A stretch of DNA of 64,000 nt from an uncultured Clostridia bacterium (GCA_944386675.1 CALXBY010000004.1:1-64000); one strand, 5' to 3'. Shown: positions 18,724-27,331, counted from the stretch's first letter. A program made the numbers and translations. The notes: generated from the letters alone by a model not told the origin.

Positions 18724-18753
18724 TTGCTATTTTTCTTTATTATATGATATAAT
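18724..18753 (+). promoter_or_regulatory. xpt: Promoter of xpt
   Basis: TTGCTA (18724-18729), 18 bp, TATAAT (18748-18753), about 35 bp before the start codon. There is no room for, and no sign of, the purine riboswitch that often precedes xpt. Confidence 0.65.
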
Positions 18754-18788
18754 AGTTTTTATAAATATATAATAGGAGCTGATCTTGT

Positions 18789-19364
18789 ATGGATTTATTA
18801 AAAGAAAAAATTAAAAATGATGGAATTGTTATTAATGAAAACATTTTAAAAGTTGACAATTTTCTAAATCATCAAGTAGATACAAAATTAATGGATTTGA
18901 TTGGTGAAGAATTTGCTCATTATTTTAAAAATAAAAATATTACAAAAGTCGTTACAATTGAATCTTCTGGAATTGCACCAGCTTATGCAACAGCACTAAA
19001 ATTGGATGTACCTTTGGTTATTTTTAAAAAGCAATCTTCTGCCATTCTAGATACAGAAACAACAATTCAAACACCAGTACATTCTTTTACAAAAAATACA
19101 GATTATACCTTAATGGCTTCAAAAAAATACTTATCTGAAAATGACAATATTTTAATTATTGACGATTTTCTTGCAAATGGACAAGCAGGCTTGGGAGCTT
19201 ACAGAATTTTAAGAGAAGCCGGATGCTCTGTTGCAGGTGTTGGAATTGTTATTGAAAAATCTTTCCAAGATGGAAGAAAAAAATTGGAAGATTTAGGATT
19301 AGATGTTTACTCTTTAGCAAGAATTTCTAAAATTTCTTCCGAAGGTATTGAATTCTTAGATTAA
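18789..19364 (+). CDS. xpt: Xanthine phosphoribosyltransferase
   Basis: A 191-residue purine-salvage enzyme making XMP from xanthine and PRPP. The PRPP-binding loop is ILIIDDFLANGQAG (about residues 121-134), and VTIESSGIAPAYATAL and the flexible-loop region near 75-95 are present. The length equals Bacillus Xpt. An AGGAG ribosome site lies 10 nt before the ATG. It is monocistronic on the plus strand and usually paired with pbuX, which is absent here. Confidence 0.93.
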   Translation: MDLLKEKIKNDGIVINENILKVDNFLNHQVDTKLMDLIGEEFAHYFKNKNITKVVTIESSGIAPAYATALKLDVPLVIFKKQSSAILDTETTIQTPVHSFTKNTDYTLMASKKYLSENDNILIIDDFLANGQAGLGAYRILREAGCSVAGVGIVIEKSFQDGRKKLEDLGLDVYSLARISKISSEGIEFLD

Positions 19365-19385
19365 TAAGAAGCTTTTGATTAAAAC

Positions 19386-19490
19386 AAAAAACATAGCTAA
19401 ACTGAAATGCACCCCGTTTAGTAGACACAAATGAAAAAACAATTTGTGTTAAAATCTAAACGGGGTGCATTTCAAAATTGCTATGTTTTT
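19386..19490. terminator. Large bidirectional hairpin between convergent genes
   Basis: Nested inverted repeats: AAAAACATAGC/GCTATGTTTTT outside, a perfect 18-bp GAAATGCACCCCGTTTAG pair inside (19404-19421/19456-19473), and ACACAAAT/ATTTGTGT around the loop. The outer arms supply A/T runs on both strands, so it can end xpt and the opposing XRE gene. It lacks the GGGGACG loop of the other elements. Confidence 0.75.
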
Positions 19491-19505
19491 TATTTGCTAA
19501 CTTTT

Positions 19506-19946
19506 TTATATTCCCGACCTTTTTACTTGTGCACCTATAAAAGCAAAAGTTCCAAATGCTAGAATAAGCATTATAACATAAAATAAAACCAATAATACCA
19601 TTGCAACTTTAATAGAAACATTTAAAAAATAGCAAATCCATTTTGTTAGCATCATATTAACAGAGCCTAATCCTTTTACGTAACTATTATTTTTTGCTTC
19701 TACAAATTTTTCACTCGGTACTTGATAAACAGCTGATAATTCATATATCATATCCAAATCTGGATATTCTAATCCGATTTCCCATTTTTTAATGTCTTTT
19801 TCTTCTATCGTTTTATTTGATAGTTTTGACATCAATTCCACACGTGACCAACCTTTTTCATTTCTTAGCCTAATTAATAGTTCTTCTATTCCTTCTCCTA
19901 CTTCTTTTTTCTTTGTTTTCTTTTTATTATCTTCCTTTATTTCCAT
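19506..19946 (-). CDS. XRE-type helix-turn-helix protein with C-terminal membrane helix
   Basis: A 146-residue protein. A Lys-rich start is followed by a Cro/C1-type helix-turn-helix (about 18-75: IRLRNEKGWSRVELMSKLSN, then DIKKWEIGLEYPDLDMIYEL) and one or two C-terminal hydrophobic helices (about 100-138, WICYFLNVSIKVAMVLLVLF). A membrane-tethered regulator is the simplest reading. Its partner and ligand are unknown. GGGGAATTAAAAT precedes the ATG. It is monocistronic. Confidence 0.75.
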   Translation of the reverse strand: MEIKEDNKKKTKKKEVGEGIEELLIRLRNEKGWSRVELMSKLSNKTIEEKDIKKWEIGLEYPDLDMIYELSAVYQVPSEKFVEAKNNSYVKGLGSVNMMLTKWICYFLNVSIKVAMVLLVLFYVIMLILAFGTFAFIGAQVKRSGI

Positions 19947-20076
19947 ATTTTAATTCCCCATTTTATTTTCTTTTATCTTTATAGAATATTTTCTATTTCG
20001 AATCTATATTATAATCTTTTTATGTTTTTGTCAAAGGATATTTAATCATTTGTTAATTAAATTTCTGTCACTTTCG

Positions 20077-21822
20077 TTAAATTTTTGAACGATTTGACAC
20101 GTCCCTATCGTTCAATTTTTTTAGTTCTTCACTTCTTTTGGTTTTATGAGTAGTCGTTTTTATTAATGGCTCATCTGTTAAAATCATATGCATAATAAAT
20201 TTATATCTTGGTAATGTTTTATTTACCTCTTTTATTTTGTTCCAAATAATTGGAAATAGCTCTTCTTCTGAAATATCTCCATATTTTTCTTTTACAATTT
20301 CTTTGTTGTATACAACCTCTACAGCAACTTTTATCTTGCTTTTGTCCTCTTTATCTGGCATTCCATATACAAATGATTCTTCTATTTCTTCATTTCGATT
20401 GATTAAAGTTTCTAACTCTTCTGGAAATACTTTTTTGCCATTTTTTAAAACAATCATATCTTTTTTTCTACCTGTAATAAATAAGAAACCATCTTTATCT
20501 AAGTATCCTAAATCTCCTGTATGGAACCATCCATCCTTTAATACTTCTTTTGTTGCTTCTTCATTTTCATAATATCCAAGCATAACATTTGGACCTTTTA
20601 CTGTAATTTCTCCAATTCCTTTTTCGTCTTTATCTACGATTTTTACTTCTGTATGTTTCATGGGAATTCCAACTGAACCATATTTTGCATATTTATCATT
20701 TTCTGCTGCAATTACTGGTGATGTTTCTGTTAGACCATATCCTTGTACCATATGGATTCCAAATTCATTAAATTTTCTCTCTATTTTACTATCAAATGGT
20801 GCCCCTCCTGCGATAACAAATCGCATTTTACCACCTAAACCATCTATAATTTGTTTAAATAATTTTCTTCGTATATCGATATGGAATTTTAATAAGAAAT
20901 TACTAATTTTTACAGCCACTTTAATTAATTTTGTTTTTCCTTGCTTTTCGATTTCTTTTTCAATATTAGCATACATTTTATCCACTAACAAAGGAACACC
21001 AACAAAAACAGATACTTGATATTCTAATAAATTCTGTTTAATATATCGTAACCCATCTGGAAATACTGTTTTTACACCACATGCTAACATGACTACCATG
21101 GCAGTTGAACCAAATATATGATGATATGGTAAAAAGGCAATATTCACATCTGTATCGTAAAAAGTTTCTACAATTTGCATATCATATACATTTGTTGCAA
21201 TTCCATATTGTGATAACATAACTGCTTTTGATTTAGAAGTTGTTCCAGATGTAAATAATAAAATGCTCATTCCCTTTGAATCTACCTCATGATTGATAAA
21301 GTCTAGATTTCCTGTTTCTAAGATTTCTTTTCCTGTTTTTAGTAATTGTTCAATATTTTCATAATTTTCTATATTACTCATACAAATATATTCTTTTAAA
21401 TTTGTCTTCTCATTTTCTTTTATGATATTAATCTTTTCTGCTAGCTTTTCATCAAATATTATTCCATCTACTTTACTTCTAATTAATGATTCTTCTAACT
21501 CGTTTATTTGTAAATCTTTGTCTAATGGAACAGAGACAATTCCTCCTAATAAACAAGCTAAGTGAGAAATTGCCCAATGATATTGGTTTTTTCCAATAAT
21601 GGCGATTCTCTTTCCTTGTAATCCTTTTTTATATAAAGCTGTTCCAAGTGCATTTATATCTTCTAATAATTTGGTATAGGTAATATTTTTGTATTCTACC
21701 TTATCTTCCTCTTTTTTTTCTTTAATTGTATAAGCTATATTTTCTGGATATAACTTTACTGAATTATAAATAATTTCTTTAATGTTCTCAAATTTTGGAA
21801 CTTCTCTTAATTGATTTTTCAT
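20077..21822 (-). CDS. AMP-forming long-chain acyl-CoA synthetase
   Basis: A 581-residue ANL-superfamily ligase that activates a fatty acid with ATP and CoA. It has the P-loop ILLFTSGTTSKSKAVML, the GYGLTETSPVIAAE motif, the TGDLGYLDKDGFLFITGR hinge and a C-terminal catalytic Lys region (LIKTTTHKTKRSEEL). The start 21822 follows AGGAGAGTTTTGAAT. The last twelve codons (LNDRDVSNRSKI) are encoded by a GGGGACG-type half-element, so the native C-terminus was probably replaced. A paralogue lies at 44060. It is divergent from the DUF1836 gene. Confidence 0.88.
   Translation of the reverse strand: MKNQLREVPKFENIKEIIYNSVKLYPENIAYTIKEKKEEDKVEYKNITYTKLLEDINALGTALYKKGLQGKRIAIIGKNQYHWAISHLACLLGGIVSVPLDKDLQINELEESLIRSKVDGIIFDEKLAEKINIIKENEKTNLKEYICMSNIENYENIEQLLKTGKEILETGNLDFINHEVDSKGMSILLFTSGTTSKSKAVMLSQYGIATNVYDMQIVETFYDTDVNIAFLPYHHIFGSTAMVVMLACGVKTVFPDGLRYIKQNLLEYQVSVFVGVPLLVDKMYANIEKEIEKQGKTKLIKVAVKISNFLLKFHIDIRRKLFKQIIDGLGGKMRFVIAGGAPFDSKIERKFNEFGIHMVQGYGLTETSPVIAAENDKYAKYGSVGIPMKHTEVKIVDKDEKGIGEITVKGPNVMLGYYENEEATKEVLKDGWFHTGDLGYLDKDGFLFITGRKKDMIVLKNGKKVFPEELETLINRNEEIEESFVYGMPDKEDKSKIKVAVEVVYNKEIVKEKYGDISEEELFPIIWNKIKEVNKTLPRYKFIMHMILTDEPLIKTTTHKTKRSEELKKLNDRDVSNRSKI
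20087..20113. repeat. Single-hairpin GGGACG half-element at the end of the acyl-CoA synthetase gene
   Basis: GAACGAT/ATCGTTC around TTGACACGTCCCT; it matches the right half of element C and is read through by the synthetase's last codons. Confidence 0.6.
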
Positions 21823-21837
21823 ATTCAAAACTCTCCT

Positions 21838-21883
21838 ATCTGGTTTTCTAAACCAGATTAACACATCGATATAACTTTGTCAA
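21838..21883 (-). promoter_or_regulatory. Acyl-CoA synthetase promoter with palindromic operator
   Basis: TTGACA (21878-21883), 17 bp, TAATCT (21855-21860). A perfect inverted repeat ATCTGGTTT-TCT-AAACCAGAT at 21838-21858 overlaps the -10 and the start region, an ideal repressor site. The regulator is not in the window. Confidence 0.7.
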
Positions 21884-21885
21884 TA

Positions 21886-21914
21886 TTGACTATCCATTTC
21901 AATCATGGTAATAT
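21886..21914 (+). promoter_or_regulatory. Promoter of the DUF1836 gene
   Basis: TTGACT (21886-21891), 17 bp, TAATAT (21909-21914). Its -35 sits 2 bp from the -35 of the divergent acyl-CoA synthetase promoter. Confidence 0.65.
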
Positions 21915-21992
21915 ATATAGAGACGTGTTGTCTTAAGGATTTTCTTGATTTGTGAAATTTTTATGAAATTTAAAATAAAGGATTGAAGAAAT

Positions 21993-22490
21993 ATGAGTAA
22001 AGAAAATATAAAATTACATATACCTAGATGGAAAGAATTACCTAATGTAGATTTATATTTAGACCAAGTTGTTACTTTGGTAAATGAAACATTGTCTTCT
22101 TTCTTATCTAACTCAAATTCTGAGGAAGATGCACTTATTTTAACCAAAAATATGATTAATAATTATGTTAAAAATAAAATTATAGAACCACCTATAAAGA
22201 AAAAATATAACAAAACTCATTTAGCCAAATTTTTTGTTATTTGTGTTTTAAAAGAAGTTTATAAAATAAATGATATAAAAATATTGATTGAACTAGCTTT
22301 AGAAAGTGCACCAATTGAAATTGCATATGATAATTTTTGTAAATTATTTGAAAAAGCATTAGATTGTGTTTTTGAAAAAACTGATTTCATCGATAATTAT
22401 TCAACAAATGACCGTAAATATTTGTTAAAATCTGTTCTACTTTCTTGTGCTTATACTATTTATACAAAAAAAGAAATAAGTGAAATTTAA
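21993..22490 (+). CDS. DUF1836 domain protein
   Basis: A 165-residue member of the DUF1836 family, common in Firmicutes and of unproven function. The recognisable core is WKELPNVDLYLDQVVTLV, then TKNMINNYVKNKIIEPPIKK and the helical KTHLAKFFVICVLKEVY, which resembles a MerR-like winged-helix DNA-binding region. AAAGGATTGAAGAAAT precedes the ATG. It is divergently transcribed from an acyl-CoA synthetase gene, so it is a candidate regulator of that gene, but this is inference. Confidence 0.8.
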   Translation: MSKENIKLHIPRWKELPNVDLYLDQVVTLVNETLSSFLSNSNSEEDALILTKNMINNYVKNKIIEPPIKKKYNKTHLAKFFVICVLKEVYKINDIKILIELALESAPIEIAYDNFCKLFEKALDCVFEKTDFIDNYSTNDRKYLLKSVLLSCAYTIYTKKEISEI

Positions 22491-22513
22491 TTCATTTATT
22501 TCTTTTTTTACAA

Positions 22514-22548
22514 AAGTTGCCAAAGGGGACGGGCCATTTTGGCAACTT
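22514..22548. repeat. Solo hairpin of the GGGGACG family
   Basis: AAGTTGCCAAA and TTTGGCAACTT flank GGGGACGGGCCAT. It is a single unit (one arm) of the paired elements elsewhere, located between the DUF1836 stop and the ferredoxin stop. Confidence 0.75.
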
Positions 22549-22565
22549 GGGCTAATTTAAAATTT

Positions 22566-22757
22566 TTACTTTAAAACTAATGCATGTTTTGGACAAAAAT
22601 CTGAACATTTCCCGCAGCTAATACATTTTTCATAATCAATTTTTGGTGCTTGAAATTCCTCTTGGCTTAATGCTCCTACTGGGCATACTTTTACTGCTGG
22701 ACATTTATGATTTTGTGGACAATTTTCTACAATAATATTTAATTTTTTCTTTTCCAT
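22566..22757 (-). CDS. 4Fe-4S ferredoxin
   Basis: A 63-residue ferredoxin-like protein. The C-terminal cluster motif is CISCGKCSDFCP; the N-terminal half has CPQNHKCPAVKVCP, an altered spacing that may bind a second cluster or none. The start 22757 follows TTAGGAGGAATAAAAAT; the longer reading to 22781 has no ribosome site. Probably an electron carrier; its partner is not evident. Confidence 0.85.
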   Translation of the reverse strand: MEKKKLNIIVENCPQNHKCPAVKVCPVGALSQEEFQAPKIDYEKCISCGKCSDFCPKHALVLK

Positions 22758-22862
22758 ATTTTTATTCCTCCTAATTTTCATTCTATTATCTTTATTTTTA
22801 TTTATGACTTCTAATTTCAGATTATAAAATCTGTGTTTCTCTATTTGCTTTGAATCAATATA

Positions 22863-23183
22863 TTATTTTTTCCATTTCATGACATATTCTTTTTCATTTG
22901 TTTCTTCATCTATTTCCTCTTCTATAATTTTAAATTCTTCTCTTTCATAAAATGCAACTGCTCTTTTATTTTTCACATATACTTTTAACATTAGTTCTGG
23001 ATATTTTGATTTACAATACTCTATTAATTTACTTCCTATTCCCATAGATTGTTTTTCTTTTTTTACATCTCCAAAGTGATTGTCCCAATATTCTTCTGAA
23101 ATATAATAATGTGTACTCTTATTTTCTTTTAGCCAAATACTCATAATTTGATTAATATCTTTTTTATCTAGTTCTTCAATCAT
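22863..23183 (-). pseudogene. GNAT acetyltransferase with internal deletion
   Basis: The 106-residue ORF begins like YjaB-type N-acetyltransferases (IMSIWLKENKSTHYYISEEYW) and ends with the GNAT acetyl-CoA loop and last strands (SMGIGSKLIEYCK, KNKRAVAFYEREEFK). About 40 residues, including the core beta-strands before the Q/RxxGxG/A loop, are missing between HFGDVKKE and KQSMGIG. The frame is preserved, but the fold should not form. It has a good ribosome site (AAAGGAGATATAC) and lies 14 bp after nadE. Confidence 0.7.
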
Positions 23184-23197
23184 GTATATCTCCTTTA

Positions 23198-23995
23198 TTA
23201 TCCTAGTTTATCTCCATTACTTGCCTTTTTATCTGGTGTAATTAGATAATTTTTTCTTTCAAAACTATAAACTGGAACTAAGTTTCTTTTATGTTTTGAC
23301 GCATTATATCTTTTCAAAATCTCTTTTTTAGCGTTTTCTTCTGTATTTCCTGTTTCTATCATTTCTGCAATTTGACTGTATTTGATTCCCATTTTTTCTT
23401 CGTCTGTTTTTCCGCCTAATCCATCATTTGGTGCTTTCTCTAATATTTTTTCTGGAACACCCAAATATTTTCCAATGGCTAAAACTTCATCAACTGTAAA
23501 GTTTCCAATTGGATTAAAATCCGAACTGTTATCTCCCCATTTTGTTGTATATCCTACCATTGCTTCACAAAGATTTCCTGTTCCAATTACTAAGTAACCT
23601 AAACTTTGTGCTATTCCATATAATGTGGTCATTCTTAATCTTGGTTTCATATTAATTGTTGCTTCTTTTGATAATTCTTCTCCCATTGCAGATTGTATTT
23701 CTTTTTCCATTTCATTATATGTATTGGTCAAATCTACTTTCAAAAATTTCACACCAAAGGTATCTGCTACCAATTTTGCATCTTCAAAATCATGAGAAAT
23801 AGAATGGCATGGCATAGATACAGCAACTACATTTTCTTTTCCTAATGCTTTTGTTGCCATAGCAATAACTGTCGCAGAATCTTTTCCACCACTATTTCCA
23901 ACAACAACGCCTTTTGCTCCAATTTGCTTTACATATTCTTTAATCCATGTAACAGCACCTTCTGCTTGTTTTTCTAATTCTTCTTTTTCTAACAT
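23198..23995 (-). CDS. nadE: NAD synthetase, ammonia-dependent
   Basis: A 265-residue enzyme amidating nicotinate adenine dinucleotide to NAD. The PP-loop is VVVGNSGGKDSATV (about 30-43). LYGIAQSLGYLVIGTGNLCE and TKWGDNSSDFNPIGNFT form the NaAD site. There is no glutaminase domain, so ammonia is the likely donor. It follows nadD in the same direction with a 21-bp gap, and pncB at 49932 supplies the first salvage step. The start ATG has AAAGGAGAAGAATG-type signals. Confidence 0.95.
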   Translation of the reverse strand: MLEKEELEKQAEGAVTWIKEYVKQIGAKGVVVGNSGGKDSATVIAMATKALGKENVVAVSMPCHSISHDFEDAKLVADTFGVKFLKVDLTNTYNEMEKEIQSAMGEELSKEATINMKPRLRMTTLYGIAQSLGYLVIGTGNLCEAMVGYTTKWGDNSSDFNPIGNFTVDEVLAIGKYLGVPEKILEKAPNDGLGGKTDEEKMGIKYSQIAEMIETGNTEENAKKEILKRYNASKHKRNLVPVYSFERKNYLITPDKKASNGDKLG

Positions 23996-24016
23996 TACAT
24001 TCTTCTCCTTTATTTT

Positions 24017-24640
24017 CTATTTTGCTTTATACAACTGATGCTTTTCTATATATGTGATAACCTCATCAGGTGTTAAATAGCGTATACTTTTTCCATTTTT
24101 TATTTTTTCTCTTACAAATGTTGAACTTAAGTTACTTTTTATAGTATCTTTTGCTTTTATAAAAGATTGTCTATGATTTCTTAAAAATGTATTATTCTGT
24201 ATAATTTCTTCCATATTGTCATTATCTCTTTCTAAGATATATATTTTAAAATCTTTAGTAAGTTCATCTGCTTTTTTCCATGTATCTAATGTTTTCAAAT
24301 TGTCACTTCCTGTTAAAAAAGCTATTTCATACTCTTTATATTCTTCTTGTAATCTATGTAATGTTTCGACTGTATATAATTGTCTTTTACTATTTATTTC
24401 AATTCTGGATACTTCAAACTTTTTATTTTTATCACAAACTGTTTTTAACATATGATAACGATGTTCATTTTCAATCAAATCCATTTTTTCATATTGACTA
24501 TTTACAGGAACAAATATAATTTTCTCGATTTCTGGATATTCTGCTATCATTTGTTCTGCAAGTGAAAAGTGTGAATTTAGTGGTGGATTAAAACAACCAC
24601 CAAATACAATGATTTGTTTTTTTATTGTTGATTCATTCAT
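24017..24640 (-). CDS. nadD: Nicotinate-nucleotide adenylyltransferase
   Basis: A 207-residue nucleotidyltransferase making NaAD from nicotinate mononucleotide and ATP. The N-terminal IIVFGGCFNPPLNSHFSLAE holds the GxFxPxHxH-type motif with a variant N-S-H. The FLTGSDNLKTLDTWKKADEL motif and the C-terminal SSTFVREKIKNGKSIRYLTP (ISST/S-x-R) are intact. Start 24640 is chosen for GGAGTGTAATATT. It is in an operon with nadE. Confidence 0.92.
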   Translation of the reverse strand: MNESTIKKQIIVFGGCFNPPLNSHFSLAEQMIAEYPEIEKIIFVPVNSQYEKMDLIENEHRYHMLKTVCDKNKKFEVSRIEINSKRQLYTVETLHRLQEEYKEYEIAFLTGSDNLKTLDTWKKADELTKDFKIYILERDNDNMEEIIQNNTFLRNHRQSFIKAKDTIKSNLSSTFVREKIKNGKSIRYLTPDEVITYIEKHQLYKAK

Positions 24641-24668
24641 AATATTACACTCCATATATATTATTAGT

Positions 24669-25574
24669 TTAAAATATTTTTCTATACAATTTCATTTGGT
24701 TCTTTTTGACATATTGATTGATTGCTAAATTGATACATACAAGTATTAAAAATATAACAATCATTAAAGCCATTATATCATTTATAATAAATCCAATTCC
24801 TGTTAGTAAAATAACAACTATTACTGCATAAAAGAATTCATACATAACATTGACATTTTCTTTCATCATGGCATATTCACTTGTCCATGTAATTTTTGGT
24901 TTTTTTAAATCAATTAGTATCATTATTTTTTCTTGTACTAAGTAAAGTGCTATTAATATGATAAATAAAAATATACTAAATAAAATATTTACTTCTGCGA
25001 TTAGTAAGCTATAACATATAGTAACAATACTAGCAATCACAGTATCTGCAATAAGTGCTGGATATAGTTTATACTGAAATTGTTTATATAAGCTAATAGG
25101 TATGGTTTTCATTAGCTTTGCTTTTTTTCCTTCTCTAGAAATGGCAATAATAGACGTAAAATTCATAATGTATAATACTTGTGCAATACTAATGGCAATT
25201 GTTATTCCTATTGGATTAAATATATTTTCTTGCATATTTATAATAAAATCTACTCCCACGCTTCTAGCAAATGTAACTAACGCAATTGCAGGAATTCCGA
25301 TAAAGACGATTGGATACACAATCGGTAAAATGATACATTGCAAACAAAATATAGGTGTTCTTGTAATTTGTTTTAATTCTTTACTTAAAAAAGCTCTTTT
25401 TGGAGTTCTTTGCTTACATTCACTTAAATTCAATTCTGTGTTTTTCTTTGTTTGCATATTATTTGTATTAACAACTGTTCCTATAGCTCCTTTTAAATAT
25501 ATTTTAGAAATCATCCATGTAGCTAAATAATAGGTTACGAAACTCCCTATCATAAATAAAATGATATTGGTCAT
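24669..25574 (-). pseudogene. ABC exporter permease, C-terminal part
   Basis: The 301-residue ORF has six or more membrane helices and resembles the second half of large ABC exporter permeases (about 550 residues). The reading starts inside a helix (MTNIILFMIGSFVTYYLATWM) directly at the end of a truncated ATPase, with ATGA-type overlap. The N-terminal half of the permease and most of the ATPase are missing, consistent with one deletion of roughly 1.2-1.4 kb. Confidence 0.75.
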
Positions 25575-25792
25575 CCCAGTTTTGGATTTTTTTCTATGTT
25601 AATTCCATCAATTAGAATTTCTCCTTCATCAATATCTAATATACCTGTAAGCATTTCCATAGTTGTGGTTTTACCTGCCCCATTTGGTCCAATAAATCCA
25701 AATATCTGACCATCTTCTATGGTTAAATTCATATTTTCAATTACATTTTTATGTTTTACATATGCTTTACTAACATTTTTTATTTCTATCAT
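25571..25792 (-). pseudogene. ABC transporter ATPase, N-terminal fragment
   Basis: The 73-residue fragment has the Walker A (GFIGPNGAGKTTTMEM, about residues 33-48) and ends at DGINIEKNPKLG. The signature, Walker B and switch regions are absent, so it cannot hydrolyse ATP. It overlaps the exonuclease gene upstream by 4 bp (ATGA) and runs into the permease fragment. Confidence 0.85.
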
Positions 25793-26370
25793 AATTTCTC
25801 TTCCTTTTCTATCATTTCACTTAATCTTATATACACTTGATTGGTTAATACACAATCATTTAACGCTCTATGTTCATTTCTTTTAGTTAGATGAAAATAG
25901 GTGATTAAATCATCTAATTTATGATGTCTTAAATTAGGGAGTACTTTTCTTGCTATTCTTAATGTATCTACATAGTCATTTGATAAATATGTATCTATGT
26001 ATTCTTCCATATTGTCATAAAGGAAATTAATATCAAAATTCACATTATGTCCGACAATAATATCATTTCCTAAAAATGCTTTAAAACTTTGTAAAACTTC
26101 TTCTAATTCTTTTCCTTCTTTCAACATCATTTCATTGGTAATTCCTGTTAAATTTGTTGTAAAATATCCTATCTCCTCATTGGTTTTAATAAGTTCAGAA
26201 AAATTGTCTACCTCTTTTTTATTTCTAACTTTAATTGCACTAATTTCAAGAATCTCTCCATGAAAAGAATCCAAACTTGTTGTTTCTATATCTACTACTG
26301 TGTAATCTCCCACATCTTGTATTAAACTATGTCCTTTATATATTCTGCGACTTTTATTAAGACTATTCAT
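25789..26370 (-). CDS. DEDDh 3'-5' exonuclease (DnaQ/PolC-type)
   Basis: A 193-residue exonuclease with Exo I DIETTSLDSFHGEILE (about 27-42), Exo II HNVNFDINFLYD (about 108-119) and Exo III HRALNDC (about 167-173); the catalytic DEDDh set is complete. Such stand-alone proteins are proofreading or repair nucleases; the sequence resembles the exonuclease domain of PolC. The ATG follows GAGGAGTAAATAA. It is the first gene of an operon with the damaged ABC transporter. Confidence 0.9.
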   Translation of the reverse strand: MNSLNKSRRIYKGHSLIQDVGDYTVVDIETTSLDSFHGEILEISAIKVRNKKEVDNFSELIKTNEEIGYFTTNLTGITNEMMLKEGKELEEVLQSFKAFLGNDIIVGHNVNFDINFLYDNMEEYIDTYLSNDYVDTLRIARKVLPNLRHHKLDDLITYFHLTKRNEHRALNDCVLTNQVYIRLSEMIEKEEKL

Positions 26371-26452
26371 TTATTTACTCCTCTTCAGTCTTCTGTTTTT
26401 ATTACTTTTTTCATTCTAAAATTTCTTCCTATTACATCATTATATTAGCACA

Positions 26453-26488
26453 AATGAGAGCAACTCTCAATAGAATTGCCCTCATTTA
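26453..26488 (-). terminator. Hairpin after the RhuM-like fragment
   Basis: AAATGAGGGCAATTC and an imperfect complement GAGAGTTGCTCTCATTT fold into a stem just after the stop; the following T-run is weak. Confidence 0.5.
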
Positions 26489-26932
26489 TATGATTATACG
26501 ATTTGCAATATCAATTAATTTTATTGTTTTTTCTAAATATTCTAATCTTTTTTGATTTATTGCATATCCTTTTAACATATAGTCTTTTAGAATTTTTGTT
26601 GCCCATTTTCTGAAAGCAACACCTTGTGTTGATTTTACTCTATATCCGATAGAAATAATCATATCTAGATTATAATAATCTACCATATGGGTTTGTGTTT
26701 TTCCTTCTATAGCACCATGTTTAGTGGTTGTTGCAAATTTTGCAATAACCTCTTCATTTTTTAATTCTTCTTGCAATGCATTCTTTATATGTCTTGAAAT
26801 AACAGATTTATCTCTTTTAAATAATTCCGCCATTTGCTCCAAATTAAGCCACACTGTTTCATCATTCAAGTTTACTTCTAATTTTACCCCTTGGTTTTCA
26901 AATAAAATGATTTCATTTTTCTTTTCTTCCAT
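26486..26932 (-). pseudogene. RhuM-family protein, C-terminally truncated
   Basis: The 148-residue ORF matches the N-terminal domain of RhuM/COG3943 proteins (normally about 330 residues): VWLNLEQMAELFKRDKSVIS is the helix-turn-helix-like start and YYNLDMIISIGYRVKSTQGV the hallmark. The reading ends abruptly at IDIANRIII, where relatives continue for about 180 residues. The function of RhuM is unproven (described as virulence-associated and often on mobile DNA). AAAGGATG precedes the ATG. Confidence 0.75.
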
Positions 26933-27070
26933 AAAACCACATCCTTTATAAAATTCAGTTTATCTAGATGTTTTTACTTATAAGTACTACCAAACTATTG
27001 TTTGTGTTATATGATATATTTATGGCTTTGTCAATCATTTCATCGGAATTTGTTTAATTTTATTTATAAG

Positions 27071-27331
27071 TTAAACATTTTCATGTTTTTCAAGTACTTT
27101 CTTAGCATAAGAACATTGTGCAATAAGCTTTTTATTCTCCTTTTTTGCATTTTCGATAATACACTCTACTAATTTTCTTGCAATCCCTTGTCCTTGATAA
27201 TTGCTATTTACTTCTGTATGCGTTATATTCCAATAGTCTTCTGTTTCAAAAAAATCACATTCCCCTACTTGAATTGTGTTATCATATGCAATTGCCCTAT
27301 TTTTCTCTTTATCAAATATAATTTCAATCAT
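27071..27331 (-). CDS. Small GNAT-like acetyltransferase (COG2388 type)
   Basis: An 86-residue mini-GNAT protein: ECDFFETEDYWNITHTEVNS, then YQGQGIARKLVECIIENAKK (acetyl-CoA loop) and KLIAQCSYAKKVLEKH. Length and the central Cys (QCSYA) are typical of the YidJ/COG2388 group, whose substrate is unknown. Start at 27331 or 27334 (two consecutive ATG). Confidence 0.85.
   Translation of the reverse strand: MIEIIFDKEKNRAIAYDNTIQVGECDFFETEDYWNITHTEVNSNYQGQGIARKLVECIIENAKKENKKLIAQCSYAKKVLEKHENV

Noticed and set aside
18680..18788. Purine riboswitch upstream of xpt
   Set aside because: Only about 35 bp separate the promoter from the start codon, and no aptamer core (UAUA/U-C-U-A-C motifs) is present.
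21899..22147. Minus-strand ORF of 82 codons
   Set aside because: It is the antisense shadow of the DUF1836 gene and runs through its promoter.
24216..24519. Plus-strand ORFs inside nadD
   Set aside because: Antisense frames of a well-conserved gene without ribosome sites.
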